From NCBI GenBank assembly GCA_030151925.1, contig JASLCY010000194.1, positions 1 through 5,075 of the forward strand: a stretch of 5,075 nucleotides of DNA, read 5' to 3'. This stretch comes from Oligoflexus sp. GTDB taxonomy: Bacteria > Bdellovibrionota_B > Oligoflexia > Oligoflexales > Oligoflexaceae. Within the stretch, counting starts at the first letter, position 1, and every line of letters starts with the position of its first letter. The translations under genes and the position numbers were made by a program. Below, piece after piece: positions 1-4,732 of the stretch. Under the pieces are notes generated by a model. The model was not told the DNA's origin and made no database searches. It worked only from the letters and a program-made list of their open reading frames with translations.

Positions 1-287
1 TAGTGGCGTTCTACCGGCGGACGTGTCCTATCGCTTAGGATCGCATCCATGGCGGTCCAGGTCTCCAACCATTCCTCCTGCTGCAGATGGAAGAGGATCG
101 CCGCCTTGTTGGGAAAATACTGATAAAGGGAACCGACGCTTATGCCCGCGGCTTCGGCGACCCTGATCGTGGTGAAGGATCGGCCGCCCGATTTCTTCAA
201 AATGCGAATACTCGCCTTGAGGATATCTTCGACCATCTGCCGGCTGCGGTCTTGCAAGGGTTTTTTGCGCTGGGAGAATTTTTTCAT
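1..287 (-). CDS. TetR-family transcriptional regulator (N-terminal part, runs off the left edge)
   Basis: Reading leftward from the ATG at 287-285, 95 codons are open to the window edge, so the C-terminal ligand-binding domain is missing. The N-terminus has many basic residues (MKKFSQRKKPLQDRSRQM). A TetR DNA-binding domain follows at about residues 19-65: helix 1 (VEDILKASIRIL), then the helix-turn-helix from T39 to F58 with the family signature VAEAAGISVGSLYQYFPNK. The YxYFxNK end of the recognition helix is diagnostic. These proteins bind operators as dimers and usually release DNA when a small molecule occupies the C-terminal domain. The gene diverges from the methyltransferase operon across 54 bases containing palindromes, so it probably controls that operon and itself. 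No convincing Shine-Dalgarno lies before the ATG, so initiation may be weak. The family call is firm; the ligand is unknown. Confidence 0.93.
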   Translation of the reverse strand, partial: MKKFSQRKKPLQDRSRQMVEDILKASIRILKKSGGRSFTTIRVAEAAGISVGSLYQYFPNKAAILFHLQQEEWLETWTAMDAILSDRTRPPVERH

Positions 288-293
288 ATGCGA

Positions 294-323
294 ATCACAG
301 AAGCGAATGTTTATTCGTATAAT
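294..323 (+). promoter_or_regulatory. Predicted sigma-70 promoter of the methyltransferase-GNAT-SDR operon
   Basis: A consensus -10 hexamer TATAAT sits at 318-323. An 18-base spacer separates it from a moderate -35 match, ATCACA at 294-299 (4 of 6 to TTGACA). This would start transcription near 330, a few bases before or at the ribosome-binding site, giving a very short leader. The -35 assignment is uncertain; the -10 is convincing. The divergent TetR promoter must lie in the same 54 bases and probably overlaps. TATTAT read on the minus strand (324-319) is a possible -10, but no matching -35 is clear. Confidence 0.6.
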
Positions 324-326
324 ACG
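304..326. promoter_or_regulatory. Two fused palindromes over the promoter: probable TetR operator
   Basis: Two perfect inverted repeats with 5-bp arms share two bases. CGAAT-(GTTT)-ATTCG spans 304-317 and fills most of the -35/-10 spacer. CGTAT-(A)-ATACG spans 316-326 and contains the TATAAT -10 box. A further half-site-like copy, GCGAAT, is at 290-295, repeating the GCGAAT at 303-308. Binding here would block RNA polymerase for the rightward operon and probably for the leftward regulator gene. Placement beside a divergent TetR gene fits the usual autoregulated arrangement. The binding itself is inferred. Confidence 0.6.
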
Positions 327-329
327 GCC

Positions 330-336
330 AAGGAGG
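330..336 (+). promoter_or_regulatory. Strong ribosome-binding site that fixes the methyltransferase start
   Basis: AAGGAGG lies 5 bases before the ATG at 342. The same reading frame stays open upstream to 87, but that stretch is antisense to the TetR gene and crosses the promoter, so 342 is the real start. Confidence 0.85.
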
Positions 337-341
337 TATTT

Positions 342-977
342 ATGTCTTATAAAAAAGTTTTGCAACGACTTCATGCCGAAGCGGACCGTAGCGACGAGAC
401 GATAAGGACCAGGATCAGCCCCGAGCTGCTCCAAAAGGCGAAGAGCGATCCCAGGGCCTTCTACGGCGAGATGAAAAACGAATACTTGGCGATAGACGAG
501 ACTTTCGGTACGTTCCTCTATATGAGCGCCCGCATGATGCGGGCGAAGACCATCGTGGAGTTCGGAACCTCGTTCGGCATCTCGACCATCTATCTGGCCC
601 AGGCGCTGAAGGATAACGGCGGCGGCAGGCTCGTGACCACCGAGTATGAGGCGAGCAAGATCGCGACGGCGAAGAAGAACGTCGCGGAAGCGGGACTCAG
701 CCCTTACGTGGAGTTCAGGGAGGGCGACGCTCTCGAGACCTTGAAGGGGTTCGGCGAGGAGCTCGACCTGGTGTTCCTCGACGGCGCGAAGAACCTCTAC
801 GTGCCTTTGCTCGAACTGCTCAGGCCCCGTTTCCGCTCGGGCACCTTCATCGCTTCGGACAACTCGAAGATGAGCCCGGAGTTCGTGGCCTATCTGAGGG
901 ATCCGAAGAACGGTTATTGCTCTACCGATATATCGTCGCGCGGCGATAACGAACTCGCGATCTGGAATCCAGTGTGA
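342..977 (+). CDS. Class I SAM-dependent O-methyltransferase, catechol-O-methyltransferase-like
   Basis: A 211-residue cytoplasmic enzyme predicted to move a methyl group from S-adenosylmethionine to a hydroxyl. A helical N-terminal segment (1-68) precedes a Rossmann fold. Motif I is IVEFGTSFGIST (71-82). E101, after strand 2 (LVTTEYE), should bind the SAM ribose. GDA at 128-130 is the next SAM-pocket motif. The segment FLDGAKNLY (145-153) and the later ASDN (171-174) line up by eye with animal COMT, where FLDHWK supplies a metal-binding Asp and the catalytic Lys, and ADN supplies the other two metal ligands. Here these would be D147, K150, D173 and N174. This suggests a Mg2+-dependent enzyme acting on a vicinal diol such as a catechol, though that is inference. 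It is the first gene of an operon with a GNAT enzyme and a reductase, beside a TetR gene. The length suits single-domain bacterial enzymes of this family. The substrate is unknown. Confidence 0.9.
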   Translation: MSYKKVLQRLHAEADRSDETIRTRISPELLQKAKSDPRAFYGEMKNEYLAIDETFGTFLYMSARMMRAKTIVEFGTSFGISTIYLAQALKDNGGGRLVTTEYEASKIATAKKNVAEAGLSPYVEFREGDALETLKGFGEELDLVFLDGAKNLYVPLLELLRPRFRSGTFIASDNSKMSPEFVAYLRDPKNGYCSTDISSRGDNELAIWNPV

Positions 978-995
978 ACAAAAGGAGCCTCCGAA

Positions 996-1478
996 ATGAA
1001 GACGCCAGCGACCATTACACTCAGGCGAGCCGTCGCCGATGATTCCGATCGTCTCTGGGGGCTCAGGACGGAGGCCATTCTCGGGATTCCGCACGGTTAT
1101 TACCAAGACGAAGACCTGCGCTTCTGGGCCGCGCGGCCTCAATTCGATGCATTCAAAAGCATCATCCGCGACAACTATTATCTGGCGGCCCTGGTTGAGG
1201 GAGACATCATCGGAGGCGGGTTCCTCGACCTCACGCAGAGGTCGGTGGAAGCCGTGTTCGTCAGGCCCGTGTCGCAGGGGAGCGGTACGGGGCGGAAGCT
1301 CCTCCTCGCCCTTCTTCAGGAAGCGAAGAATTTGGGGTGGGAGGAAGTCTCGCTTTCCTCTACTCTGAACGCTGCGAATTTCTACCGGTCCCTGGGCTTC
1401 GAGTCGATCAAAGACTCGAAATTCAGATGGGAAGACGGCCGGGAGATGGATTGCGTGGACATGAAACTAAGGTTATAG
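996..1478 (+). CDS. GNAT-family N-acetyltransferase
   Basis: A 160-residue single-domain enzyme predicted to transfer an acyl group, normally acetyl from acetyl-CoA, to an amine. It has the usual GNAT order. Strand 1 is ITLRRAVADDSDRL (7-20). The central sheet includes YYLAALVEGDIIGGGFLDL (61-79). Motif A is VEAVFVRPVSQGSGTGRKLL (84-103), where QGSGTGR (94-100) is the pyrophosphate-binding Q/RxxGxG/A loop. Motif B is NAANFYRSLGFE (125-136), in which Y130 is the usual general-acid position. AAGGAG at 982-987 lies 8 bases before the ATG. The gene begins 18 bases after the methyltransferase stop and ends 15 bases before the reductase start, so the three are almost certainly one transcript. The acceptor is unknown. 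The TetR-controlled setting fits acetylation of a toxic amine or a tailoring step, but nothing in the sequence decides. Confidence 0.9.
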   Translation: MKTPATITLRRAVADDSDRLWGLRTEAILGIPHGYYQDEDLRFWAARPQFDAFKSIIRDNYYLAALVEGDIIGGGFLDLTQRSVEAVFVRPVSQGSGTGRKLLLALLQEAKNLGWEEVSLSSTLNAANFYRSLGFESIKDSKFRWEDGREMDCVDMKLRL

Positions 1479-1493
1479 AGCGAGGACGATACT

Positions 1494-2267
1494 ATGGAAC
1501 TTGGGCTTAAAGGCAAAAAAGTGCTCGTTACCGGCTCGACGAAGGGCATAGGATTCAAGGCCGTCGAGCTTTTCGCCAAGGAAGGCGCCCAGGTCTGGGT
1601 GAACGGCCGCACGCAGAATACCGTGAACGAAGCGGTTGCGGCTCTGAAGGATCTGCTTCCCGGTCGCAACGGCATTCATGGGATCGTCGGAGACGTCGGT
1701 ACCGATGCCGGCATCAAAGCGATCACCAAAGAACTTCCCGAAGTCGACGTGCTCGTGAACAACGCCGGCATTTTCAAGCCCGAGGCGTTCGCCGAGATTC
1801 CGCGCGAATCCTGGTTGAAGATGTTCGAGGTCAACGTCCTCAGCGGAGCGCAGCTCACGCAATTCTATCTGCCGAGAATGATCAAAAAGAACTTCGGACG
1901 CGTGATTTTCATCTCCAGCGAATCGGCGCTTAATATACCGGCCGAGATGATTCACTACGGAATGAGCAAAACCGCGCAGTTGGCCGTATCTCGCGGCGCG
2001 GCCGAGACATGCCGCGGAACACGGGTCACCGTAAACTCCGTCCTACCCGGACCGACTTGGTCGGAAGGCGTAGGCGACTTCATCAAAGGCCTCGGCATGG
2101 ACGAGAAGCGGTTTTTCGCCGAAGCCAGGCCGACCTCCATCGCTCAACGCTTCGCGACCGCCGAGGAAATCGCCAACCTGATCGTCTTCGTCGGCAGCGA
2201 AGCGGCTTCCATGATCAACGGCACCGCCCTCAGAGTCGATGGCGGTACCGCTAAAGTCGTCTTTTAA
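1494..2267 (+). CDS. Short-chain dehydrogenase/reductase (classical SDR, NAD(P)-dependent)
   Basis: A 257-residue classical SDR of normal length with all key residues. The cofactor loop TGSTKGIG spans 13-20. The end of strand 2, WVNGRT (35-40), carries R39, which favours NADP(H). NNAG is at 89-92 and N114 lies in the active-site helix (EVNV). The catalytic triad or tetrad is S142, Y155 and K159 (HYGMSK). PGP at 185-187 and the C-terminal VDGG (248-251) complete the fold. It reversibly reduces a carbonyl to an alcohol; the C-terminal half resembles 3-oxoacyl-ACP-reductase-like SDRs, but that name is over-applied and not claimed here. GAGGA at 1482-1486 lies 7 bases before the ATG. It is the last gene of the operon, 15 bases after the acetyltransferase. 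Together with the COMT-like enzyme it suggests processing of a carbonyl or quinone and hydroxyl compound. The substrate cannot be read from the sequence. Confidence 0.95.
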   Translation: MELGLKGKKVLVTGSTKGIGFKAVELFAKEGAQVWVNGRTQNTVNEAVAALKDLLPGRNGIHGIVGDVGTDAGIKAITKELPEVDVLVNNAGIFKPEAFAEIPRESWLKMFEVNVLSGAQLTQFYLPRMIKKNFGRVIFISSESALNIPAEMIHYGMSKTAQLAVSRGAAETCRGTRVTVNSVLPGPTWSEGVGDFIKGLGMDEKRFFAEARPTSIAQRFATAEEIANLIVFVGSEAASMINGTALRVDGGTAKVVF

Positions 2268-2305
2268 AGCGTCAGCCGGGCGAAGAGTATCATTCTGGTG
2301 ACGAT

Positions 2306-2328
2306 GAAGATTTCCTGTAAGGATCTTC
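2306..2328. terminator. Weak hairpin between convergent genes, possible bidirectional terminator
   Basis: GAAGAT (2306-2311) pairs with ATCTTC (2323-2328). CCT (2314-2316) can extend the pairing to AGG (2320-2322) across a 2-base bulge with a 3-base loop. It lies in the 80 bases between the stop codons of the SDR gene and the minus-strand thioredoxin-like gene, where a shared terminator would be expected. The stem is short and AT-containing and only a broken T-run follows, so the call is tentative. Confidence 0.35.
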
Positions 2329-2347
2329 GCTTCTTTGAACCACGCTT

Positions 2348-2875
2348 CTAGTCGTGCAGGAAGAATCGGGAGCGATAGATCGCCAATGGGCTCAGGCCGG
2401 CGGAAGCGTGCGCGACCGTGCCGTTTTCATCGAGATAAAATACGGTCGGCGTGCTGCTTACGAGCAGCGCGTCCCCAGCCTGGTTATCAGGATCGACGGC
2501 GACCGTGAACCTATAGCCCCTCTTTTCGCTCTCGGCTTTCACCAGCGCAGGATCTTCGCCCATGCTCACGGCCACCACCTTGTCCGCGGGGAGGTCGCCG
2601 GCGAGCACGGCTCTATTGAAGCGCGTGAGCTCGATCGTGCAGGGGCCGCACCAGGTCGCCCAGAAGATGAGGATGCGTTTGCCCTTGGCCGCAGGAAAAT
2701 GCAGGGTCTCGCCGGTCGTCGCGGTCACGGAGAAGGGTTTGATGGGCTCGCCCTCTTGTTTATGGAGCTCCCACCAACGGGGCCCCATGACAAAGGCTCC
2801 ATAGATCAGCGCGCCTATGCTGACGACGTCGATCCAAGAGATTTTTCCTAACCACTGACGGATTTTCGTTTTCAT
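2348..2875 (-). CDS. Membrane-anchored thioredoxin-fold protein (TlpA/ResA-like)
   Basis: A 175-residue protein. One membrane segment near the N-terminus (about 13-32, with VVSIGALIYGAFVM) follows a basic start (MKTKIRQWLGK), which predicts a periplasmic domain held by an uncleaved anchor. The domain starts with an AhpC/TSA-Redoxin-like strand pair (IKPFSVTATTGETLHF, 45-60) and then FWATWCGPC (71-79). C76 and C79 are the redox pair and P143 in STPT (141-144) is the conserved cis-proline. Such proteins reduce or exchange disulfides in the periplasm, often for cytochrome c maturation or protection of extracytoplasmic thiols; the partner here is unknown. The start at 2875 is preferred. GGAG at 2885-2882 lies 6 bases before it, the anchor follows at once, and the longer open frame back to 2992 would run through a strong terminator. 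It lies downstream of the OmpA-like gene but is probably transcribed separately. Confidence 0.9.
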   Translation of the reverse strand: MKTKIRQWLGKISWIDVVSIGALIYGAFVMGPRWWELHKQEGEPIKPFSVTATTGETLHFPAAKGKRILIFWATWCGPCTIELTRFNRAVLAGDLPADKVVAVSMGEDPALVKAESEKRGYRFTVAVDPDNQAGDALLVSSTPTVFYLDENGTVAHASAGLSPLAIYRSRFFLHD

Positions 2876-2881
2876 CCTATT

Positions 2882-2885
2882 CTCC
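2882..2885 (-). promoter_or_regulatory. Ribosome-binding site deciding the thioredoxin-like start
   Basis: On the minus strand GGAG is followed by six bases and then the ATG at 2875. The next in-frame ATG upstream (2992) lies before the terminator of the preceding gene, so this site supports the shorter protein. Confidence 0.7.
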
Positions 2886-2935
2886 GCGTTCTGCCGGAGT
2901 ATGTGGCCACAGGGGCCTTCTAAAAGCAACAGCAA

Positions 2936-2966
2936 AAAGCCGGTTTCCAGGGCGGAAACCGGCTTT
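2936..2966 (-). terminator. Strong intrinsic terminator of the OmpA-like gene
   Basis: A perfect 13-bp stem, AAAGCCGGTTTCC (2936-2948) with GGAAACCGGCTTT (2954-2966), encloses a 5-base loop. Read on the minus strand, the stem ends in CTTT and is followed by TTGCTGTTGCTTTT, giving the U-rich tail of a Rho-independent terminator. It begins 23 bases after the stop of the OmpA-like gene and ends 60 bases before the thioredoxin-like start. It should therefore separate the two transcripts, apart from read-through. Confidence 0.88.
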
Positions 2967-2988
2967 GATAGAGTCGTGATGCTCGCGG

Positions 2989-3600
2989 TCAACGGCCCGT
3001 CGTCATCGTATCCCCGCTTACCGGGCGGAGGATGATGACGGCTTTGGAAGGGCCGCCGTGTTTTTCCAGGATGGAAGCGATGCGATCTTCGTTTTTGTTA
3101 TCCCAACCATGGTTTTTGGCTTCACCCTTGATCTGCGCCGCATCAGTTGAGAAGGCTCTCTGGAACCAATTCGGCCTGACGGCCATGCTGTAGGTCTCAA
3201 CCGAAGCGCCGGCTTTCTTGAGGATGCCCTTCACCATATCGTTGCGGTCATCGGCGAGGTTCCTGTCGTCTTTCGTGAGCTCCGGCGTGCCGCGGACGGG
3301 ATAGAGCTTATCGGACCAGGAGGCGACGACCATCTTCAGTTTCGGATTCTTCTGGGCGGCGTCGCTCACCCAGTTCTCGAGCCGTTCTTTTTCACCCGGA
3401 GCGAGAGCCGAGGAGCCTTTGTTGAAGTTCACGGTCATCGCCGTCCTGTCGACTTCATCAAAATAAATGGTCCAGGTTTCGATGACGATGCCGTCCGGCG
3501 CAACCATGGGCGGATTGTCTTGGGGCAGCGGAGGAGGGGTTTGCGCACGAGCCGTCCCGAGGAGACCTATCGCTAAGGAGAATGATAACCAGAATTTCAT
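2989..3600 (-). CDS. Secreted OmpA-like peptidoglycan-binding domain protein
   Basis: A 203-residue protein with a Sec signal peptide: basic start, hydrophobic core (FWLSFSLAIGLLG), and likely cleavage after A19 (ARA-Q). A proline-rich linker (TPPPLPQDNPP, 21-31) follows. The domain matches OmpA_C by eye: a strand with NFNKGSSALAPGEKERLENW (58-77), then KMVVASWSDK (89-98), then LADDRNDMVKGILKKAGA (115-132). These correspond to the OmpA patterns F-x-F/N-K-x-x-L, GYTD and LSxxRAxxV. The Asp and Arg that hold diaminopimelate in OmpA would be D97 and R119, with a longer insert between them than usual. It has no cysteine and no beta-barrel, so it is probably a soluble periplasmic protein that touches the cell wall. 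After the helix the C-terminus (about 141-203) is longer than a minimal domain and unrecognised. AAAGGA at 3613-3608 precedes the ATG by 7 bases. Secretion is firm; the domain call is good but made without alignment. Confidence 0.75.
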   Translation of the reverse strand: MKFWLSFSLAIGLLGTARAQTPPPLPQDNPPMVAPDGIVIETWTIYFDEVDRTAMTVNFNKGSSALAPGEKERLENWVSDAAQKNPKLKMVVASWSDKLYPVRGTPELTKDDRNLADDRNDMVKGILKKAGASVETYSMAVRPNWFQRAFSTDAAQIKGEAKNHGWDNKNEDRIASILEKHGGPSKAVIILRPVSGDTMTTGR

Positions 3601-3726
3601 AATTGCATCCTTTCACGTCGGTAAGAGCTTATACCCTTGAACCTTAATGCAAGGACCACACGATCAAAATGCGAAGCGAAAGTCGAAGAGGCGGGAAGCG
3701 AGGTAAGTCAAAGACTTGGCCGGATT

Positions 3727-3780
3727 CCGCGCTTTTCGCCTTCACGGAGAAGCCCCTTATTACCGCGCTTTCAGGAGAAG
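3727..3780. repeat. Short imperfect tandem duplication in the intergenic region
   Basis: CCGCGCTTT occurs at 3727-3735 and 3763-3771. Each copy is followed by GGAGAAG (3746-3752 and 3774-3780), with 10 bases between the parts in the first copy and 2 in the second. This looks like an old small duplication with an internal insertion or deletion, or a paired binding site. The function is unknown. Confidence 0.45.
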
Positions 3781-3884
3781 GTTCTTCATGTCGGTTGCCT
3801 TTCGAATGAAAAGAATCTTGTGTCAGGCGCACCTTAATGGATCGTGAAGGGCCTCGAAAGCCGGAACCGCGCGGAGACGGCAGG

Positions 3885-3918
3885 TTTCACTCTCCAAATC
3901 GCGAGTCCGAGAGTGAAA
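3885..3918. promoter_or_regulatory. 10-bp perfect inverted repeat upstream of the PP-loop gene
   Basis: TTTCACTCTC (3885-3894) and GAGAGTGAAA (3909-3918) are exact reverse complements separated by 14 bases. The right arm ends 65 bases before the ATG at 3984. The long loop and lack of a proper T-run (only TTTCG follows) make a terminator less likely than an operator for a dimeric protein or a structured leader. Arm centres are 24 bases apart, near two helical turns. Confidence 0.5.
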
Positions 3919-3983
3919 TTTCGTACAAGCCCGCGGAGGATATGGTAAAGCTAAGGCATTCATGGGTCTAGGCAGGAGAGGCT

Positions 3984-4649
3984 ATGACGGCCGCGAAGAG
4001 CTGGATGAGTTGGAGCACGGGGAAAGACAGCGCGTATTCTCTCTATGAAGCGCAGCAGTCCGGACGCTGGCGCTTCACGAAACTCCTTACGACCGTCACG
4101 CAGGATTACGATCGGGTCGCCATGCACGCGACTCGGAGGCAGCTGCTGCAGAAACAATCCGAAGCGCTCGGCATAGGTCTGCAGGTCATCGAGATTCCCA
4201 AGGGCTGCTCGAACGAGATCTATCAGGCAGCCTTTCTCGAGGCCGCGGACCAGGCCCTCGAGGACGGCATCCGGACTTTGCATTTCGGCGATCTGTTCCT
4301 CGAGGAGATACGGAGCTACCGCGAGCAGCTGCTCGCGCCAATCGGCATCACGTGCGAATTTCCCCTGTGGCAGAGGGAGACCCGTACGCTCGCGCATGCG
4401 ATGATAGACGCGGGCTTCGAAGCCTATCTCACCTGCATCGATTCGACGAGACTGCCGCGGGATTTCGTCGGCCGGAGATTCGACGAGAGTCTGCTGGCGG
4501 ATTTGCCGGCTGGCGTGGACCCCTGCGGGGATAACGGTGAGTTCCACACCTTCGTCGCCTACGCCCCGAACTTCAAAGGACGCATTCCCGTAAAACCCGG
4601 GGAGCTCCGGGAGGATGGGCCGTTCGTCTTCCGCGATTTTTTGCTGTAA
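3984..4649 (+). CDS. PP-loop ATPase, Dph6/diphthine-ammonia-ligase-like family
   Basis: A 221-residue cytoplasmic protein of the ATP_bind_4 type within the adenine-nucleotide alpha-hydrolase (PP-loop/HUP) fold. The PP-loop is SWSTGKDSAYSLY (9-21), a form of SGGKDS, where the enzyme binds ATP to adenylate a carbonyl. Family motifs follow: FGDLFLEEIRSYRE (101-114), GITCEFPLW (121-129), then AYLTCIDSTRL (147-157), and DPCGDNGEFHTFV (179-191), matching the conserved G-E/D-N/G-GE-F/Y-H/E-T end motif. Archaeal and eukaryotic members amidate diphthine on elongation factor 2. Bacteria do not make diphthamide, so the substrate here must be different and is unknown. AGGAG at 3974-3978 lies 5 bases before the ATG. 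An in-frame TAG at 3969-3971 rules out any upstream start. It stands alone, 83 bases before the lipoprotein start. The length is typical of the family. The family is sure, the function is not. Confidence 0.9.
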   Translation: MTAAKSWMSWSTGKDSAYSLYEAQQSGRWRFTKLLTTVTQDYDRVAMHATRRQLLQKQSEALGIGLQVIEIPKGCSNEIYQAAFLEAADQALEDGIRTLHFGDLFLEEIRSYREQLLAPIGITCEFPLWQRETRTLAHAMIDAGFEAYLTCIDSTRLPRDFVGRRFDESLLADLPAGVDPCGDNGEFHTFVAYAPNFKGRIPVKPGELREDGPFVFRDFLL

Positions 4650-4700
4650 AATCTATATACTAAATTTTTTATTCAATAGATTTCGTAAGATTCCGAAAAG
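4650..4700 (+). promoter_or_regulatory. AT-rich segment, probable promoter region of the lipoprotein gene
   Basis: Base composition changes sharply after the PP-loop stop. TATACT at 4656-4661 is a good -10 match but has no clear -35 at 16-18 bases; TAAGAT at 4686-4691 is a weaker alternative. No stable hairpin with a T-run is present, so it is not a clear terminator for the PP-loop gene and read-through into the lipoprotein gene is possible. Confidence 0.35.
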
Positions 4701-4730
4701 GATAGGCCAACCCTCTTTTAGGGGCCTATC
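4701..4730 (+). promoter_or_regulatory. Hairpin enclosing the lipoprotein ribosome-binding site
   Basis: GATAGGCC (4701-4708) is the exact complement of GGCCTATC (4723-4730). An alternative fold pairs GATAGGC with GCCTATC and adds CCCT (4711-4714) with AGGG (4720-4723) around a CTTTT loop. AGGGG (4720-4724), the only Shine-Dalgarno-like sequence before the ATG at 4733, lies in the right arm. Folding would therefore hide it, suggesting translational control. A poorly formed terminator is the main alternative, since T-rich sequence comes only at 4741-4746, inside the gene. Confidence 0.5.
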
Positions 4731-4732
4731 TT

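Larger units (their letters stand above)
3601..3983. other. Gene-free 383-base interval between divergent genes, with small repeats
   Basis: No credible gene is seen; the two open frames of about 60 codons here show no ribosome-binding site or protein-like pattern. It must carry promoters for the leftward OmpA-like gene and the rightward PP-loop gene. TATAAG on the minus strand (3633-3628) is a possible -10 for the former, without a clear -35. Small structures are AAGTC-AAA-GACTT (3705-3717), CCTTG/CAAGG arms (3635-3639 and 3650-3654), two copies of ACCTTAATG (3641-3649 and 3831-3839), and a purine-rich stretch (about 3668-3706). Confidence 0.6.

Noticed and set aside
1473..1955. Minus-strand open frame of 160 codons opposite the SDR gene.
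   Set aside because: It is antisense to a complete SDR with every catalytic motif, and shows no protein-like pattern or ribosome-binding site.
2354..2851. Plus-strand open frame of 165 codons opposite the thioredoxin-like gene.
   Set aside because: The minus strand carries an unambiguous WCGPC thioredoxin fold; this frame is its shadow.
3637..3837. Small overlapping open frames on both strands in the intergenic region (plus 3637-3837, minus 3832-3644).
   Set aside because: No ribosome-binding site, no hydrophobic or domain pattern, and composition of random translation.
3962..4048. A 28-codon upstream frame (ATG at 3962) overlapping the PP-loop start, as a possible leader peptide.
   Set aside because: No ribosome-binding site is placed for it and the peptide shows no attenuator-like codon run.
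3960..4547. Minus-strand open frame of 195 codons opposite the PP-loop gene.
   Set aside because: The PP-loop protein on the plus strand has all family motifs and a good ribosome-binding site; this antisense frame has neither.
4596..4612. GC-rich inverted repeat CCCGG-GGAGCT-CCGGG near the end of the PP-loop gene, as a terminator.
   Set aside because: It is inside the coding region, with short arms and no T-run directly after it; T-rich sequence comes only about 25 bases later.
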